Part shown: one piece after another, positions 29,636 through 39,799 of the stretch
Numbering within the stretch: the stretch's first letter is position 1
How the letters are laid out: each line of letters opens with the position of its first letter
NCBI GenBank assembly: GCA_030620975.1
Contig: JAUXIO010000006.1
Location: 1 to 42,880, forward strand
Source of the DNA: Dehalococcoidia bacterium
GTDB lineage: Bacteria; Chloroflexota; Dehalococcoidia; GIF9; JAUXIO01
Length of the DNA stretch: 42,880 bases
Direction of reading: 5' to 3'
Made by a program: the position numbers and the translations under genes
The notes under the pieces: model-generated
Told to the model about the DNA's origin: nothing
Databases searched by the model: none
Seen by the model: the letters and a program-made list of their open reading frames with translations, nothing else

Positions 29636-31061
29636 GCCCTCTTAGCTCTAATAGCCTGCGATATGCAGCTTCATATTTCTTAGCCGAAACTTGCCAGGAA
29701 AAATCCGCGACCATTATTCTGCGCATCACTTCTCGCCACGCCTGTCTATACCCAAAAGCACTTATAGCTCTCTTCATTACAGCTACCAGAGCTTCAACAT
29801 CATAGGCTTCAAAAACAAAGCCACTGCCTTTATCAAGATCGGGGGTCAAGTTCTGAACGGTATCAACTAAACCTCCGGTGTGGCGAACTATAGGTATAGC
29901 ACCATAGCGCATAGCAATAAGCTGCCCTAGTCCGCAAGGTTCAAAACGGGAAGGCATCAGAAACATGTCGCAACCAGCGTAAATGAGGTGAGCTAAAGTA
30001 TTATCAAAAGTTATAAATACAGCTATTTGTTCCGGGTATTTGGCCGCCATACGTCTAAGCATATCATGATAATGCTCACTACCCACCCCCAGTATAACTA
30101 GCTGGGCTCTCATCCCCTGGAATACGGGCTCAATGGCTTTCTCCACGAGGTCAAAGCCTTTCTGTTCAGCAAGCCGTGACACCACTCCAATGAGTGGAAT
30201 ATCAGCATCTTCAGGCAAATTAGCCCGTTTTTGAAGAGCTAATTTATTGGCAAGTCTGTTGCCCAGCGTTGCGAAATCGAAGTTAGCTGGAATATAAGCA
30301 TCAGTAGCAGGATCATACTCACCATAATCAATACCATTAATTATACCAATGAGCTGGTCTCGCCTATAACTCAGAACTGGGACAAGACTTCCACCGTATT
30401 CTGGCATCAGGATTTCCTGAGCGTAGGTCTCACTGACTGTAGTAACCAAATCAGCGCAGAGAATCCCCAGACTTATAAAGTTAAGCAGTGGCTTGGGAGC
30501 ACCTGCTGGATGATGCCTATAGTCCTCACTCAATCCAGAGGTAGCCAAAAAATTATTGTCAAAGGAGCCAAAATGAGCTAAGCTATGGATGGTAAATAGT
30601 GAAGCATAGGGATAATTAGCTTTTTTCAACCACAAAGGCACTAAACTTGTATGCCAATCATGACAATGAATTATCTCTGGCTGCCAATCCAATTTTGGTA
30701 ATACTTCACAGACAGCTTTAGAAAAGAATAAGAACCGCTGCAGCTGGCCTCTCTGATCTTTCCCATATATTTCGTCACCCCCAAAATAATTATCATTTTG
30801 TATCAAGTAAACCAAAATTCCATTCCCAAAGGTAGTAGTTTTTAAATCAAAGGACTCCAGCTTTGACATTAGTACATTAAAACTGCCACCCAGAGGTACC
30901 AAATGATGTTTAGCAATATCAATGCTGCCATATTTGGGTATGATTACTCGCACCTCATGCCCTAAGTCAGCCAAAGCTTTGGGTAGAGAGCCAATAACAT
31001 CGCCCAAGCCACCCACCTTGGCTAACGGGCTAATTTCGGCAGCCACAAACAAAATTCTCAC
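29622..31061 (-). CDS. glgA: Glycogen synthase (GT5)
   Basis: AEISPLAKVGGLGDVIGSLPKAL, HCHDWHTSLVPL, FLMPSRFEPCGLGQLIAMRYGAIPIVRHTGGLVDTV. Confidence 0.96.
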   Translation of the reverse strand: MRILFVAAEISPLAKVGGLGDVIGSLPKALADLGHEVRVIIPKYGSIDIAKHHLVPLGGSFNVLMSKLESFDLKTTTFGNGILVYLIQNDNYFGGDEIYGKDQRGQLQRFLFFSKAVCEVLPKLDWQPEIIHCHDWHTSLVPLWLKKANYPYASLFTIHSLAHFGSFDNNFLATSGLSEDYRHHPAGAPKPLLNFISLGILCADLVTTVSETYAQEILMPEYGGSLVPVLSYRRDQLIGIINGIDYGEYDPATDAYIPANFDFATLGNRLANKLALQKRANLPEDADIPLIGVVSRLAEQKGFDLVEKAIEPVFQGMRAQLVILGVGSEHYHDMLRRMAAKYPEQIAVFITFDNTLAHLIYAGCDMFLMPSRFEPCGLGQLIAMRYGAIPIVRHTGGLVDTVQNLTPDLDKGSGFVFEAYDVEALVAVMKRAISAFGYRQAWREVMRRIMVADFSWQVSAKKYEAAYRRLLELRGHVKK

Positions 31062-31145
31062 AGCCTAATAAAGTTCCTCACTACTCTGAAGGGGGATGAC
31101 TATACAGAACGAAATAGAAGAGCCCAAGCCTATAGCAGTTCACGT

Positions 31146-32417
31146 TCAGTAACGCTCAGAAAGTTTCCGATTAACACTTTCCCCGCTGGGAATGAAGTCA
31201 GAGGGAAAATCACTCTTTTCTGCCCAGCAACCAACCTTGCAATTGCGCCCAACTTTCAGTCCATTGGGCAACTTTGCTCCTTTACCTATCAAGGTAATAC
31301 CACTATCAAGACTCTCTGACTCTTCCTTATTAACTGTGAAATCGTCTCCATGGCCAATATAACAGTCGACACCAATCCAAACCTGTTTATCTATAATGGA
31401 ACGATCTACAACTGTACCTTCGCCCACAGTGGTGCCCTCAAGGATGATAGAGTTTTCCACTACGGCACCACTTTTAACAAATACCCCACGGGAAATAATT
31501 GAGTTTTCCACTCGCCCATTAATAATTGCACCATTTGTTATCAGACTTCTTGCCACTTGTGCCTCCGGGCCTAGCTTGACTGGGGGCATATTTTCGAAAA
31601 CACTGCGTACCTCAGCTTCCGGATTATAAAGATTTAGCTCGGGTAGATCCACAATCAAATCCATATTGGCTTTCCAGTAAGCTTCAATAGTGCCAACATC
31701 TCGCCAATAGCTGCGGAATCTGTAGCCGTATACCTTATACCTGCCTATGAGGTCTGGTAAAATATCACGCCCAAAATCATGCCCCCCTCTTCGAGCATTC
31801 TCTTCAAGAGAGTCAATAAGAATATCTCTATTAAAGATATAAATTCCCATGGAGGCAAGACTACTTGCGGCTTTTTGAGGCTTCTCTTCAAAGCTGACAA
31901 CATTATCATTATGGTCAAGAGTTATAATACCAAATCTTGAAACCTCGGCTGTCGGCACCTCCACCACACCCACGGTAACATCAGCCCGCCTAATGCGATG
32001 AGACCTAATCATATAATCATAATTCATAGTATAAACGTGATCTCCGGCGAGAATGAGGACCTCATCCACACGCTCCCGTTCCACAAAATAAAGATTTTGA
32101 TAAATGGCATCAGCAGTACCTTTATACCAATCTCGCCCTGAGCGGCTTAAGAAGGGTTGCAGAACAATGACCCCGCCTTTCTCTCTATCCAAACCCCAAG
32201 GTCTGCCAAAACCTATGTGGTGGGTTAAAGAACGCGGATTAAACTGGGTAAGTACAGCCACATTAGCAATCCCCGAGTTAGCACAGTTGCTTAAAACAAA
32301 ATCAATAATACGGTATTTGCCACCAAAGGGCACCGCTGGCTTCGCTCTCTCGCTGCACAGTATGCTTAATCTCTCACCAGCCCCACCAGCTAAAATCAAA
32401 GCTAGCACCCGATCCAC
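31146..32417 (-). CDS. glgC: Glucose-1-phosphate adenylyltransferase
   Basis: LALILAGGAGERLSILCSERAKPAVPFGGKYRIIDFVLSNCANSG, FLSRSGRDWYKGTADAIYQNL, AGDHVYTMNY. Confidence 0.97.
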   Translation of the reverse strand: MDRVLALILAGGAGERLSILCSERAKPAVPFGGKYRIIDFVLSNCANSGIANVAVLTQFNPRSLTHHIGFGRPWGLDREKGGVIVLQPFLSRSGRDWYKGTADAIYQNLYFVERERVDEVLILAGDHVYTMNYDYMIRSHRIRRADVTVGVVEVPTAEVSRFGIITLDHNDNVVSFEEKPQKAASSLASMGIYIFNRDILIDSLEENARRGGHDFGRDILPDLIGRYKVYGYRFRSYWRDVGTIEAYWKANMDLIVDLPELNLYNPEAEVRSVFENMPPVKLGPEAQVARSLITNGAIINGRVENSIISRGVFVKSGAVVENSIILEGTTVGEGTVVDRSIIDKQVWIGVDCYIGHGDDFTVNKEESESLDSGITLIGKGAKLPNGLKVGRNCKVGCWAEKSDFPSDFIPSGESVNRKLSERY

Positions 32418-32548
32418 GTTATCACCTCAATCAGCTTCACGCCCTATTCTAAACTAAACCGGAAGGCTTGTCGACCTATGCCTTTTGCTGATAAAATGCT
32501 ATCACAAAGTCAATTCAAAAACTACAAAGTAACTTTAGGAGGCGGAAA

Positions 32549-34321
32549 GTGCCTAACAAATGGGACGACTTCTTAGACAAGACCTTCACTCTAAAAGAGT
32601 ACGAGGGCGAGAATAAAGTTATCAACTTAAGCGAAGCCATCAAGCGCAATGTGGAGCCGGGTATGACGCTGTATCTGGGGGAGAGAGCTAATGCCCTAAT
32701 CTCTGAGCTCATCAGGCAGTTCTACGGCAGTCAACCCAACTTCACCATGGTTATGCTTTTCGTCATGGAACAGGCCTTAAACCTCGTTCATTGTGGGCTA
32801 GTTAAGAAGATCGTGACCGCCTCCTGTACAGAATTTTTCCCAACTTCAGGGCCAAGCCGCATAATCCGAAACGCCTTCAAAAATAAGACCGTTGAAATCG
32901 AAAACTGGAGTTTGTGTACCCTTAACCAGCAGTTGCTGGCTGGCGCCCTTGATGTGCCATTTATACCCACCAAGTCCATCGGCGGCAGCAGCATGGCTCA
33001 AGAAAACAAAGACTCTTTTTGCCAGCTACCAGACCCCTTCGGAAGCGGCAAACAGGTCAACTTGATGAAAGCGCTTAAGCCGGATATTGCCTTAATCCAT
33101 GGTTGGGCGGCCGACCCCGCGGGTAACACAATCGTGGCTCCCTGTGCAATTGGTGGTGAATATAGCCACGGAGCAAAAGCGAGCAAAAACGGTGTAATAG
33201 TAAGCGTGGAGCAAATCGTATCTACACAATTTATCAGAGAACATTCAGCCTTGGTTGGTATTCCAGCGGGCATAGTAAATTCAGTTTCACTGATACCATT
33301 TGGAGCACATCCCCACGGAATGGTAACCGATTACGGTGTAAAGGAATTTCAGCCCTATGCCGATGATTATGAGTTCACAAGAGAGCGCAGGCAAGCCTCT
33401 CGAGAGCCCCAAAACATGGACAATTGGATAAAAAATTGGGTGCTAGACTGCCCCACTCACAATGATTACTTACAAAAATTGGGCAACGACAAAATTTCAT
33501 TTCTTAAAGAAAAGGGAAATAAAAAGGACTGGAGAGATAACTTAGATATTAACGCTATATCTTACAGCCCCGAATATAATTCGCGGGAGATGATGGTTAT
33601 CGCCGCAGCAAGAAAAACAAAAGAGCTAATCTTAAAGAACAGTTATGATGGCGTACTCTGCGGTATAGGCACTTCGGGTTTGCCGGGATGGGTAGCTTAC
33701 TACGACTTAAGAAAGGAGAACTATGATGTTAATCTCTGGATCGGCTCAGGGATTTACGGATTCTCACCCTCCCCTGGCGACCCCCAACTGTGCAGCTTGC
33801 CCACAATAATGAGCGCCCGAATGCTAACCAACGGCTTAAACGCCTATGGTATATTCGTTGGCGGCAGCCACAAGGGAAAGTACATGAGTATTCTATCCGC
33901 AGCACAAGTTGACCAGCATGGCAATCTCAACTCCACAAAAACCTCGGAAACCTCGTATGTCATTGGCTCTGGCGGCGGTAATGACGCCAGTAATGCCAGC
34001 GAGGTACTAGTAGTGATCCCGCAATCGGCAAACCGCTTTGTGCCCCAGGTCTCCTACATTACTTGCCCCGGAGACAATATGACGGTGATAGTATCTGACA
34101 TGGGCATTCTTGAAAGGATAAACGGCGAATTTATCCTCACAACTTATTTCCCAAATCCCAAAATTCCCAATTCACAGGATATAATTAAACAAATACGCGA
34201 GAACTGCGGCTGGGAGCTTAAAATATCACCACAAGTTACAGAGGCACCATCACCTTCTCTAGAAGAGCTGGTTATGCTCAGGGCCTTTGATCCCCAAGGT
34301 TATTTCATTGGCGGCGATTAG
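32549..34321 (+). CDS. Single-chain alpha/beta CoA-transferase-fold protein (GctA/GctB- or IpdAB-like) lacking the canonical catalytic Glu
   Basis: N-half: IKRNVEPGMTLYLGERAN, NQQLLAGALDVPFIPTKS, MKALKPDIALIHGWAADPAGNTI (alpha). C-half: REMMVIAAARKT...DGVLCGIGTSGLPGWVAYY...NLWIGSGIYGFSPSP (beta). GTG start with AGGAGG SD. Confidence 0.8.
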   Translation: MPNKWDDFLDKTFTLKEYEGENKVINLSEAIKRNVEPGMTLYLGERANALISELIRQFYGSQPNFTMVMLFVMEQALNLVHCGLVKKIVTASCTEFFPTSGPSRIIRNAFKNKTVEIENWSLCTLNQQLLAGALDVPFIPTKSIGGSSMAQENKDSFCQLPDPFGSGKQVNLMKALKPDIALIHGWAADPAGNTIVAPCAIGGEYSHGAKASKNGVIVSVEQIVSTQFIREHSALVGIPAGIVNSVSLIPFGAHPHGMVTDYGVKEFQPYADDYEFTRERRQASREPQNMDNWIKNWVLDCPTHNDYLQKLGNDKISFLKEKGNKKDWRDNLDINAISYSPEYNSREMMVIAAARKTKELILKNSYDGVLCGIGTSGLPGWVAYYDLRKENYDVNLWIGSGIYGFSPSPGDPQLCSLPTIMSARMLTNGLNAYGIFVGGSHKGKYMSILSAAQVDQHGNLNSTKTSETSYVIGSGGGNDASNASEVLVVIPQSANRFVPQVSYITCPGDNMTVIVSDMGILERINGEFILTTYFPNPKIPNSQDIIKQIRENCGWELKISPQVTEAPSPSLEELVMLRAFDPQGYFIGGD

Positions 34322-34322
34322 A

Positions 34323-35321
34323 TCAAGTGGCAAGCTCAACAATCAGAAGGTCAAGAGCTAGCTCGCTATCGTACTTCCCAGTCTTGATAGCCAGATCAGT
34401 CTCCAAAAGTCCGCGATATAGATGCCTCAGCCGCTCCATCTTATATGCCCCGGCTTGCCTCAGCACCTTATCCAGAGCGTAATCCGAAGTTAAACCCAAC
34501 CTAGTTTGCAACTCACGCCGAGGCAACCCCTGGCGCAGTTCCTTGGCACAGACTACTAAGCGGAGCTGCCGGCCGAGCATAACCAAAAGGTAAGCTGCAG
34601 GAACTCCATCCTGAAGTAGTTGATGAAGTAACCTGTGAGCAGTCTTAGCTTCACCATCAAGGATGGCATCAACCAATGAAAAAACGCTGACTTCCCGAGC
34701 GTAACTCACGAGTTTCCCAACATCACTTTCTTCAATGGGACGCCCATAAGCGTAAAGCACCAATTTATCGATCTCGGCTTCCATTATCCACAGATTACCC
34801 CCCACCAGTTCAGCGAGCCAGTTTAGCGCCTGGGGAGTTATGGTACCACCCTTCTCAACCACCCGATTTTGTATCCACGCCCTTAAGCTCTTACCTCGCA
34901 ACAGGGGAAAGCGCATCACCTTAGCCAACGAAGAAAGCTCCTTCAGTAGCGGATTCCTATTATCTATCCTGCCATCAACTAATACCAGAGTTGTACTCGC
35001 TGGCATCTGTCCAATATAAACGCCAAGAGTTTGCCACTCTCCCAAACCACCCACTTTAGATTCAGCAATGTGACGGCCACCTCTTGACTGTCTCGGTCTC
35101 AACTCAAAGCGCTTTAATAAGCCGTTAACGATAACTAAGCGGGCCTGAGATAAAAAGGGAGCGGTACTGCAAATATCTTTAAGCTCACCCAAGTTTAATT
35201 GCTTAGCATCCAATGTCGCGGTATTAGCTGCCAGCATTTCTGAATTATCCAGACCCCTCTTAATCTTCCGCAACCCTTCATTAAGAGAGAAATCATCCAG
35301 TCCGTAAAGAATATAAAGCAA
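34323..35321 (-). CDS. holA: DNA polymerase III subunit delta
   Basis: LYGLDDFSLNEGLRKIK, NLWIMEAEIDKLVLYA, VFSLVDAILDGEAKTAHRLLHQLLQDGVPAAYLLVMLGRQLRLV. Confidence 0.9.
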   Translation of the reverse strand: MLYILYGLDDFSLNEGLRKIKRGLDNSEMLAANTATLDAKQLNLGELKDICSTAPFLSQARLVIVNGLLKRFELRPRQSRGGRHIAESKVGGLGEWQTLGVYIGQMPASTTLVLVDGRIDNRNPLLKELSSLAKVMRFPLLRGKSLRAWIQNRVVEKGGTITPQALNWLAELVGGNLWIMEAEIDKLVLYAYGRPIEESDVGKLVSYAREVSVFSLVDAILDGEAKTAHRLLHQLLQDGVPAAYLLVMLGRQLRLVVCAKELRQGLPRRELQTRLGLTSDYALDKVLRQAGAYKMERLRHLYRGLLETDLAIKTGKYDSELALDLLIVELAT

Positions 35322-35416
35322 AACTCACCCCTTTACTATTTTAACACAGGCAAAGCTCTCCTCCATTAGAGAGTAACAGTAAAGTTATGATAAAATTATG
35401 ACTAAGGGGGTCAGCA

Positions 35417-36517
35417 TTGCAAGTTGGTATCGTCGGGCTACCTAAAAGTGGCAAGACCACAATTTTTAATGCCTTAACTAAAGGTAAAGCCGAAGTTGCC
35501 ACTTATTCTTCAACTGCCCTAGCACCCAACATAGGTATAGCCAAAGTAGCCGATTCTCGGTTGCAAGCATTGGAGAGAATATTTCACCCCAAGAAAATAA
35601 CGCCTGCAGAAATAAAATATGCTGATATTGCCGGGGCATCCAAGGAATTTGGCAAAGGTGAGGGGATGGCTGGTCAGTTTCTAAACTACCTGAGTAATGC
35701 CGACGCTTTGCTCGAAGTAATTAGAGTTTTTGAAGGCGAGAAAACACCCCACATTGAAGGCAGTGTTGACCCAAAGCGAGACGTGGCCATACTCGATTTA
35801 GAGCTCGCTTTCTCCGACCTGACCATTATTGAGAGAAGACTACAGCGTCTAGAAACAACTCTAAAGGGAGCCAAGCCTTCAGAACGCGAACTTCTCCGAA
35901 GGGAACAGGCTTTGCTGCAAAAGATAAAGGCAGAGTTGGAAAAAGGCATACCGATAAGGCAGCAAGCTCTGAGCGAAGGCGAAATTAAACGCCTATCCAG
36001 CTACCAGTTTCTCACCGCCAAGCCCAGGTTAATCATCCTTAACCTCGGGGAAAATCAACTACCTCAAGCTTCTTCTCTGGAAGCTGAAACAGCTTCACTT
36101 TACCCACATTCTGATTCCGAGATAGCTGCCATGTGTGGCAAGCTAGAGATGGAGTTGGTGCAGCTTAATGATGCCGAGGCCAAGGAATTTCGCAATGCTT
36201 TAGGATTAGCTGAACCGGCACTTGACCGCGTCATTAGGCTTTCCTACAAACTCCTTGGAGTAATTTCCTTCTTCACCACGGTCTCTGCCGAATTGAAAGT
36301 CTGGACTATCCCCAAAGGCACTACCGCCTTAAAGGCGGCGGGCAAAATTCATTCCGACATTGAAAGGGGATTCATTCGAGCCGAGGTAATCGATTTTCAC
36401 GATTTGGAAAGATGCGGCAGCCTAGCTGAGGCGAGAAAGCGGGGCTTACTCAGACTCGAAGGCAAAAATTACACAGTACAGGATGGAGATGTAATCACCT
36501 TTCTATTTAATATTTAG
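35417..36517 (+). CDS. ychF: YchF/OLA1-type P-loop NTPase (TTG start)
   Basis: VGIVGLPKSGKTTIFNALTKG, DIAGASKEFGKGEGMAGQFLNYLSNADALLEVIRVF, C-terminal TGS-like domain. Confidence 0.95.
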   Translation: MQVGIVGLPKSGKTTIFNALTKGKAEVATYSSTALAPNIGIAKVADSRLQALERIFHPKKITPAEIKYADIAGASKEFGKGEGMAGQFLNYLSNADALLEVIRVFEGEKTPHIEGSVDPKRDVAILDLELAFSDLTIIERRLQRLETTLKGAKPSERELLRREQALLQKIKAELEKGIPIRQQALSEGEIKRLSSYQFLTAKPRLIILNLGENQLPQASSLEAETASLYPHSDSEIAAMCGKLEMELVQLNDAEAKEFRNALGLAEPALDRVIRLSYKLLGVISFFTTVSAELKVWTIPKGTTALKAAGKIHSDIERGFIRAEVIDFHDLERCGSLAEARKRGLLRLEGKNYTVQDGDVITFLFNI

Positions 36518-36604
36518 CTCATCAACCGGAGAGAAATGCTCCAAATTTCCCCCAGCTGAGGGCCAGAAACCAAACTCATGTGAGTATACAACCAAACAAA
36601 TTAC

Positions 36605-36634
36605 TTGACGCTAATTATGCGGTAATGCTATACT
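36605..36634 (+). promoter_or_regulatory. Sigma70-type promoter (TTGACG-18-TATACT) for the acyl-CoA operon
   Basis: TTGACG 36605-36610, TATACT 36629-36634; ~100-nt leader to ATG 36739. Confidence 0.65.
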
Positions 36635-36738
36635 TTTGCCGAACAGTCAAACACGGAGACCACAAAATAACAGAGGAACATAAGCCATTGCTCTAGCTAC
36701 CATTGGTATGAATGCCGAATTAATTAAAGGAGGATTAA

Positions 36739-38346
36739 ATGCCAGTCATAAAGTCGCGAATCAAGGTAGATAGTGATAAGTTCAAAGATAATAAAGCTTA
36801 TTATCAAACTCTAGTTAAGCAATTAGAGGAACGCGTCGAGCAAGCAAAGGTAGGCGGCTCTGAGCGGGCTAGAACGCTACATAAGGAAAGAGGCAGACTC
36901 TTCGTCAGGGAACGCATAGAGAAAGTTCTGGACCCGGGTAGCTTTTTCTTAGAATTTAACCCTCTGGCAGCTTGGGATATGTATGATAATGAAGTTCCCT
37001 GTGCTGGAATCGTCACTGGCATAGGAATTGTCAGCGGCAAAGAATGTATGCTCATCGCCAATGACCCCACGGTTAAGGGTGGAACATACCACCCTATGAC
37101 GGTTAAAAAGCACGTGCGAGCTCAAGAGATCGCACAAGAAAATCGCCTCCCCACCATATACCTCACCGATTCTGGCGGCGCTTTCCTACCACTACAAGAA
37201 GATGTCTTCCCAGACCATTATCACTTTGGTCGTTTCTTCTACAATCAGGCGCAAATGTCCGCGATGGGAATTCCCCAGATTTGCTTGGTTTTTGGTTTAT
37301 GTACTGCTGGTGGAGCTTACGTCCCAGCCATGTCAGATGATGTGGTACAAGTAAAGAAGTGGGGCTGCATCTTCATTGGCGGTCCGCCTATGGTCAAAGC
37401 GGCCACCGGTGAAGATATAGATGCCGAAGCTCTCGGCGGCCCTGATGTCCACTGCCGAATTTCAGGGGTTTCTGATTATTACGCTAGGGATGATGCCCAC
37501 GCCTGTGAGATTTGCCGAGACATCGTCGCCCACCTCAATTCAGTCAAACACAACCCGCTTGAGATGCAAGCTCCCGAAGAACCTGCTTATGACCCCGAGG
37601 AAATTTACGGAATTATTAACAAAAAACCACAGGAATTCTTTGACATGCGCGAAATTATAGCTCGCACCGTTGATGGCAGCCGATTTGACGAATTCAAAGC
37701 CCTTTACGGAACGACTCTTATCACCGGTTTTGCCCACATTAATGGCTACCCTGTAGGAATCTTGGGCAATAATGGGATACTTTTCCCAGACTGTGCCGTT
37801 AAAGGTGCCCATTTCATTGAGCGCTGCTGTCAGCGCCACATTCCTTTACTCTACATGCATAATGTTATGGGGTTCTCAGTAGGTAGCAAGGCGGAGCGCG
37901 AGGGCATACCCAAGCACGGTGCCAAGCTGGTTATGACTACGGCAAATGCAGCAGTCCCCAAGTTTACCGTCTTCGTTAGCGGTTCCATCGGAGCCGGAAA
38001 CTATGGCATGTGCGGTCGAGGTTATCAAGGACGCTTGCTATTTGTATATCCCAGTAGCTATTGCTCAGTTATGGGTGGTCAGGTAGCAGCGGGTATACTC
38101 ACCAGGATAAAAACAGATGCTCTAAAAAGAGCGGGCAAAACTGCTACTAAAGAGGAGCTGGATAAGTTAGCACAGGAAACCAGGGAAAAGTATGATTATA
38201 CCGCCGGCCCCTATTTCTCTACCGCCCACCTTTATGATGATGGCATCATTGACCCGGTTGAAACTCGCCAATATCTTACTGCTGGCATATCAGCTTCTGT
38301 AAATGCACCGATTCCGGACACCAAATTCGGCGTTATCCGCTTGTAA
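36739..38346 (+). CDS. Acyl-CoA carboxylase beta subunit (carboxyltransferase; MccB-like)
   Basis: ERARTLHKERGRLFVRERIEKVLDPGSFF, LTDSGGAFLPLQEDVFPDHYHFGRFFYNQAQMSAMGIPQI, GLCTAGGAYVPAMSDD, GPPMVKAATGEDIDAEALGG; SD AAAGGAGG. Confidence 0.93.
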   Translation: MPVIKSRIKVDSDKFKDNKAYYQTLVKQLEERVEQAKVGGSERARTLHKERGRLFVRERIEKVLDPGSFFLEFNPLAAWDMYDNEVPCAGIVTGIGIVSGKECMLIANDPTVKGGTYHPMTVKKHVRAQEIAQENRLPTIYLTDSGGAFLPLQEDVFPDHYHFGRFFYNQAQMSAMGIPQICLVFGLCTAGGAYVPAMSDDVVQVKKWGCIFIGGPPMVKAATGEDIDAEALGGPDVHCRISGVSDYYARDDAHACEICRDIVAHLNSVKHNPLEMQAPEEPAYDPEEIYGIINKKPQEFFDMREIIARTVDGSRFDEFKALYGTTLITGFAHINGYPVGILGNNGILFPDCAVKGAHFIERCCQRHIPLLYMHNVMGFSVGSKAEREGIPKHGAKLVMTTANAAVPKFTVFVSGSIGAGNYGMCGRGYQGRLLFVYPSSYCSVMGGQVAAGILTRIKTDALKRAGKTATKEELDKLAQETREKYDYTAGPYFSTAHLYDDGIIDPVETRQYLTAGISASVNAPIPDTKFGVIRL

Positions 38347-38398
38347 TGCAGAAAATAATAGAAACTTACAATACGAAGCAACAGGGGGTGAACAACTT

Positions 38399-39727
38399 AT
38401 GGTAGATTGGCAGGAGGAATACAAGAAAAAGTTAGTATCTGCAGAAGAAGCTATCAGCATTATCAAATCTGAGCAGCGGGTGGCTTTTGCTTATGGTGCC
38501 GAGCCCCAGGCTTTAGGACTGGCTCTGTGCTCCAGATTGGGCGACTTAGAGAATGTAAGGCTCGTGGTGCCAGCGCCGGGAAGGGATTTTGGCTGGTATG
38601 ACCCAGGCTGGGAAATGTCCTTTCAGATAGAGGTTGGCTTCATTCTACCCATGGTAAGAAACATGATAGAGGAAAGAAGGGGTGACTACATTATCAGCGG
38701 CTTGGTTTGGGCACAGCCACCTGGCGTAAGACCAAACCCAGATGTACTGCTTATGCAGCTATCAACCCCAGACGACCACGGCTTCTGTGGCTTCGGAAAT
38801 TCCCTCTGGGACAAGAAAGAAGCAGTCAGGGATGCCAAAATGGTCATAGCTGAAGCCAATCCAAGACTAATCCGAACTTACGGCGACAATTTCATCCACA
38901 TGTCAGAGATAGACTATTTTGTGGAGCATATCCCCACTGGGAAAACCCCCGGAGCTACGGACATACTGGGCAGAAAAAGCACCGGACCCGGGGAGGTGGA
39001 AAAGACAATAGCTGAGAGCATCGCCAGCATAATCAATGACGGCGATTGCCTGGAGATCGGCGTCGGCGGTGCTGCTGAATGGCTACCACTAATAGGAGTT
39101 CTGGATAATAAGCATGACCTTGGCTGGCATTCAGAGAATACCCCCAGAGGCATAGCGACTTTAATGCGCAACGGAGTAATCAACAGCAAGCGCAAGCAAA
39201 TTAAAACGGGCATACATGTCGCCACCGCGGTTGGCGGCGGTACCAGGGAGGAAATGGACTGGATCGCCAATAATCCACTGATTGAAGTGCACAGCTCCTT
39301 CTGGGTTCTAAACCCCGCTGTCATCTGTCAGAACGATAATGTGGTGGCTATCAACAGTTGTCTTTCCATAGACCTGACCGGTCAGATTGCCTCTGAGTCT
39401 TTGGGGCCCACCATGCTGAGCGGCACTGGCGGGCAACTAACCTTCGCCATCGGAGCTGCACTATCCAAAGGCGGCCGCAATATTACTTGCTGCCGCTCCA
39501 CGGCAAAAACCAAAGAGGGAACGATCTCACGCATTGTGCCACAATTGCCAGTGGGAACCATCATAACTGTACCCCGCGTGCTGGCTGACATGGTCATTAC
39601 CGAATACGGTATCGCCAGGCTTCGGGGAAAAACTCAGCGAGAGCGAGTTGAAGAACTCATCGCCGTTGCCCATCCCGACTTCCGCGCCGAGCTGAGAAAG
39701 GAAGCACAGAGGCTGTATTGGCCCTAA
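38399..39727 (+). CDS. Acetyl-CoA hydrolase/transferase (Cat1-like) family protein, paralog of 9400-10767
   Basis: AEEAISIIKSEQRV, GWHSENTPRGI, VGGGTREEMDWIANNP, IDLTGQIASESLGPTMLSGTGGQLTFAIGAALSKGG; AGGGGG SD upstream of ATG 38399. Confidence 0.85.
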   Translation: MVDWQEEYKKKLVSAEEAISIIKSEQRVAFAYGAEPQALGLALCSRLGDLENVRLVVPAPGRDFGWYDPGWEMSFQIEVGFILPMVRNMIEERRGDYIISGLVWAQPPGVRPNPDVLLMQLSTPDDHGFCGFGNSLWDKKEAVRDAKMVIAEANPRLIRTYGDNFIHMSEIDYFVEHIPTGKTPGATDILGRKSTGPGEVEKTIAESIASIINDGDCLEIGVGGAAEWLPLIGVLDNKHDLGWHSENTPRGIATLMRNGVINSKRKQIKTGIHVATAVGGGTREEMDWIANNPLIEVHSSFWVLNPAVICQNDNVVAINSCLSIDLTGQIASESLGPTMLSGTGGQLTFAIGAALSKGGRNITCCRSTAKTKEGTISRIVPQLPVGTIITVPRVLADMVITEYGIARLRGKTQRERVEELIAVAHPDFRAELRKEAQRLYWP

Positions 39728-39799
39728 ATCTTCCCAAGGTCAGGGCTCTAGCTTTTTAAATATTAAAAATAATAAAGTAAACTATTAAGGAGGCTGAGA

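Noticed and set aside
36574-36585. ACTCATGTGAGT palindrome upstream of the 36605 promoter
   Set aside because: Only 5-bp arms; could easily be chance without recurrence data.
38303-38398. Upstream extension of the Cat1-like ORF (MHRFRTPNSALSACN...)
   Set aside because: Overlaps the end of the carboxyltransferase gene; ATG 38399 has an SD and the family-like N-terminus starts there.
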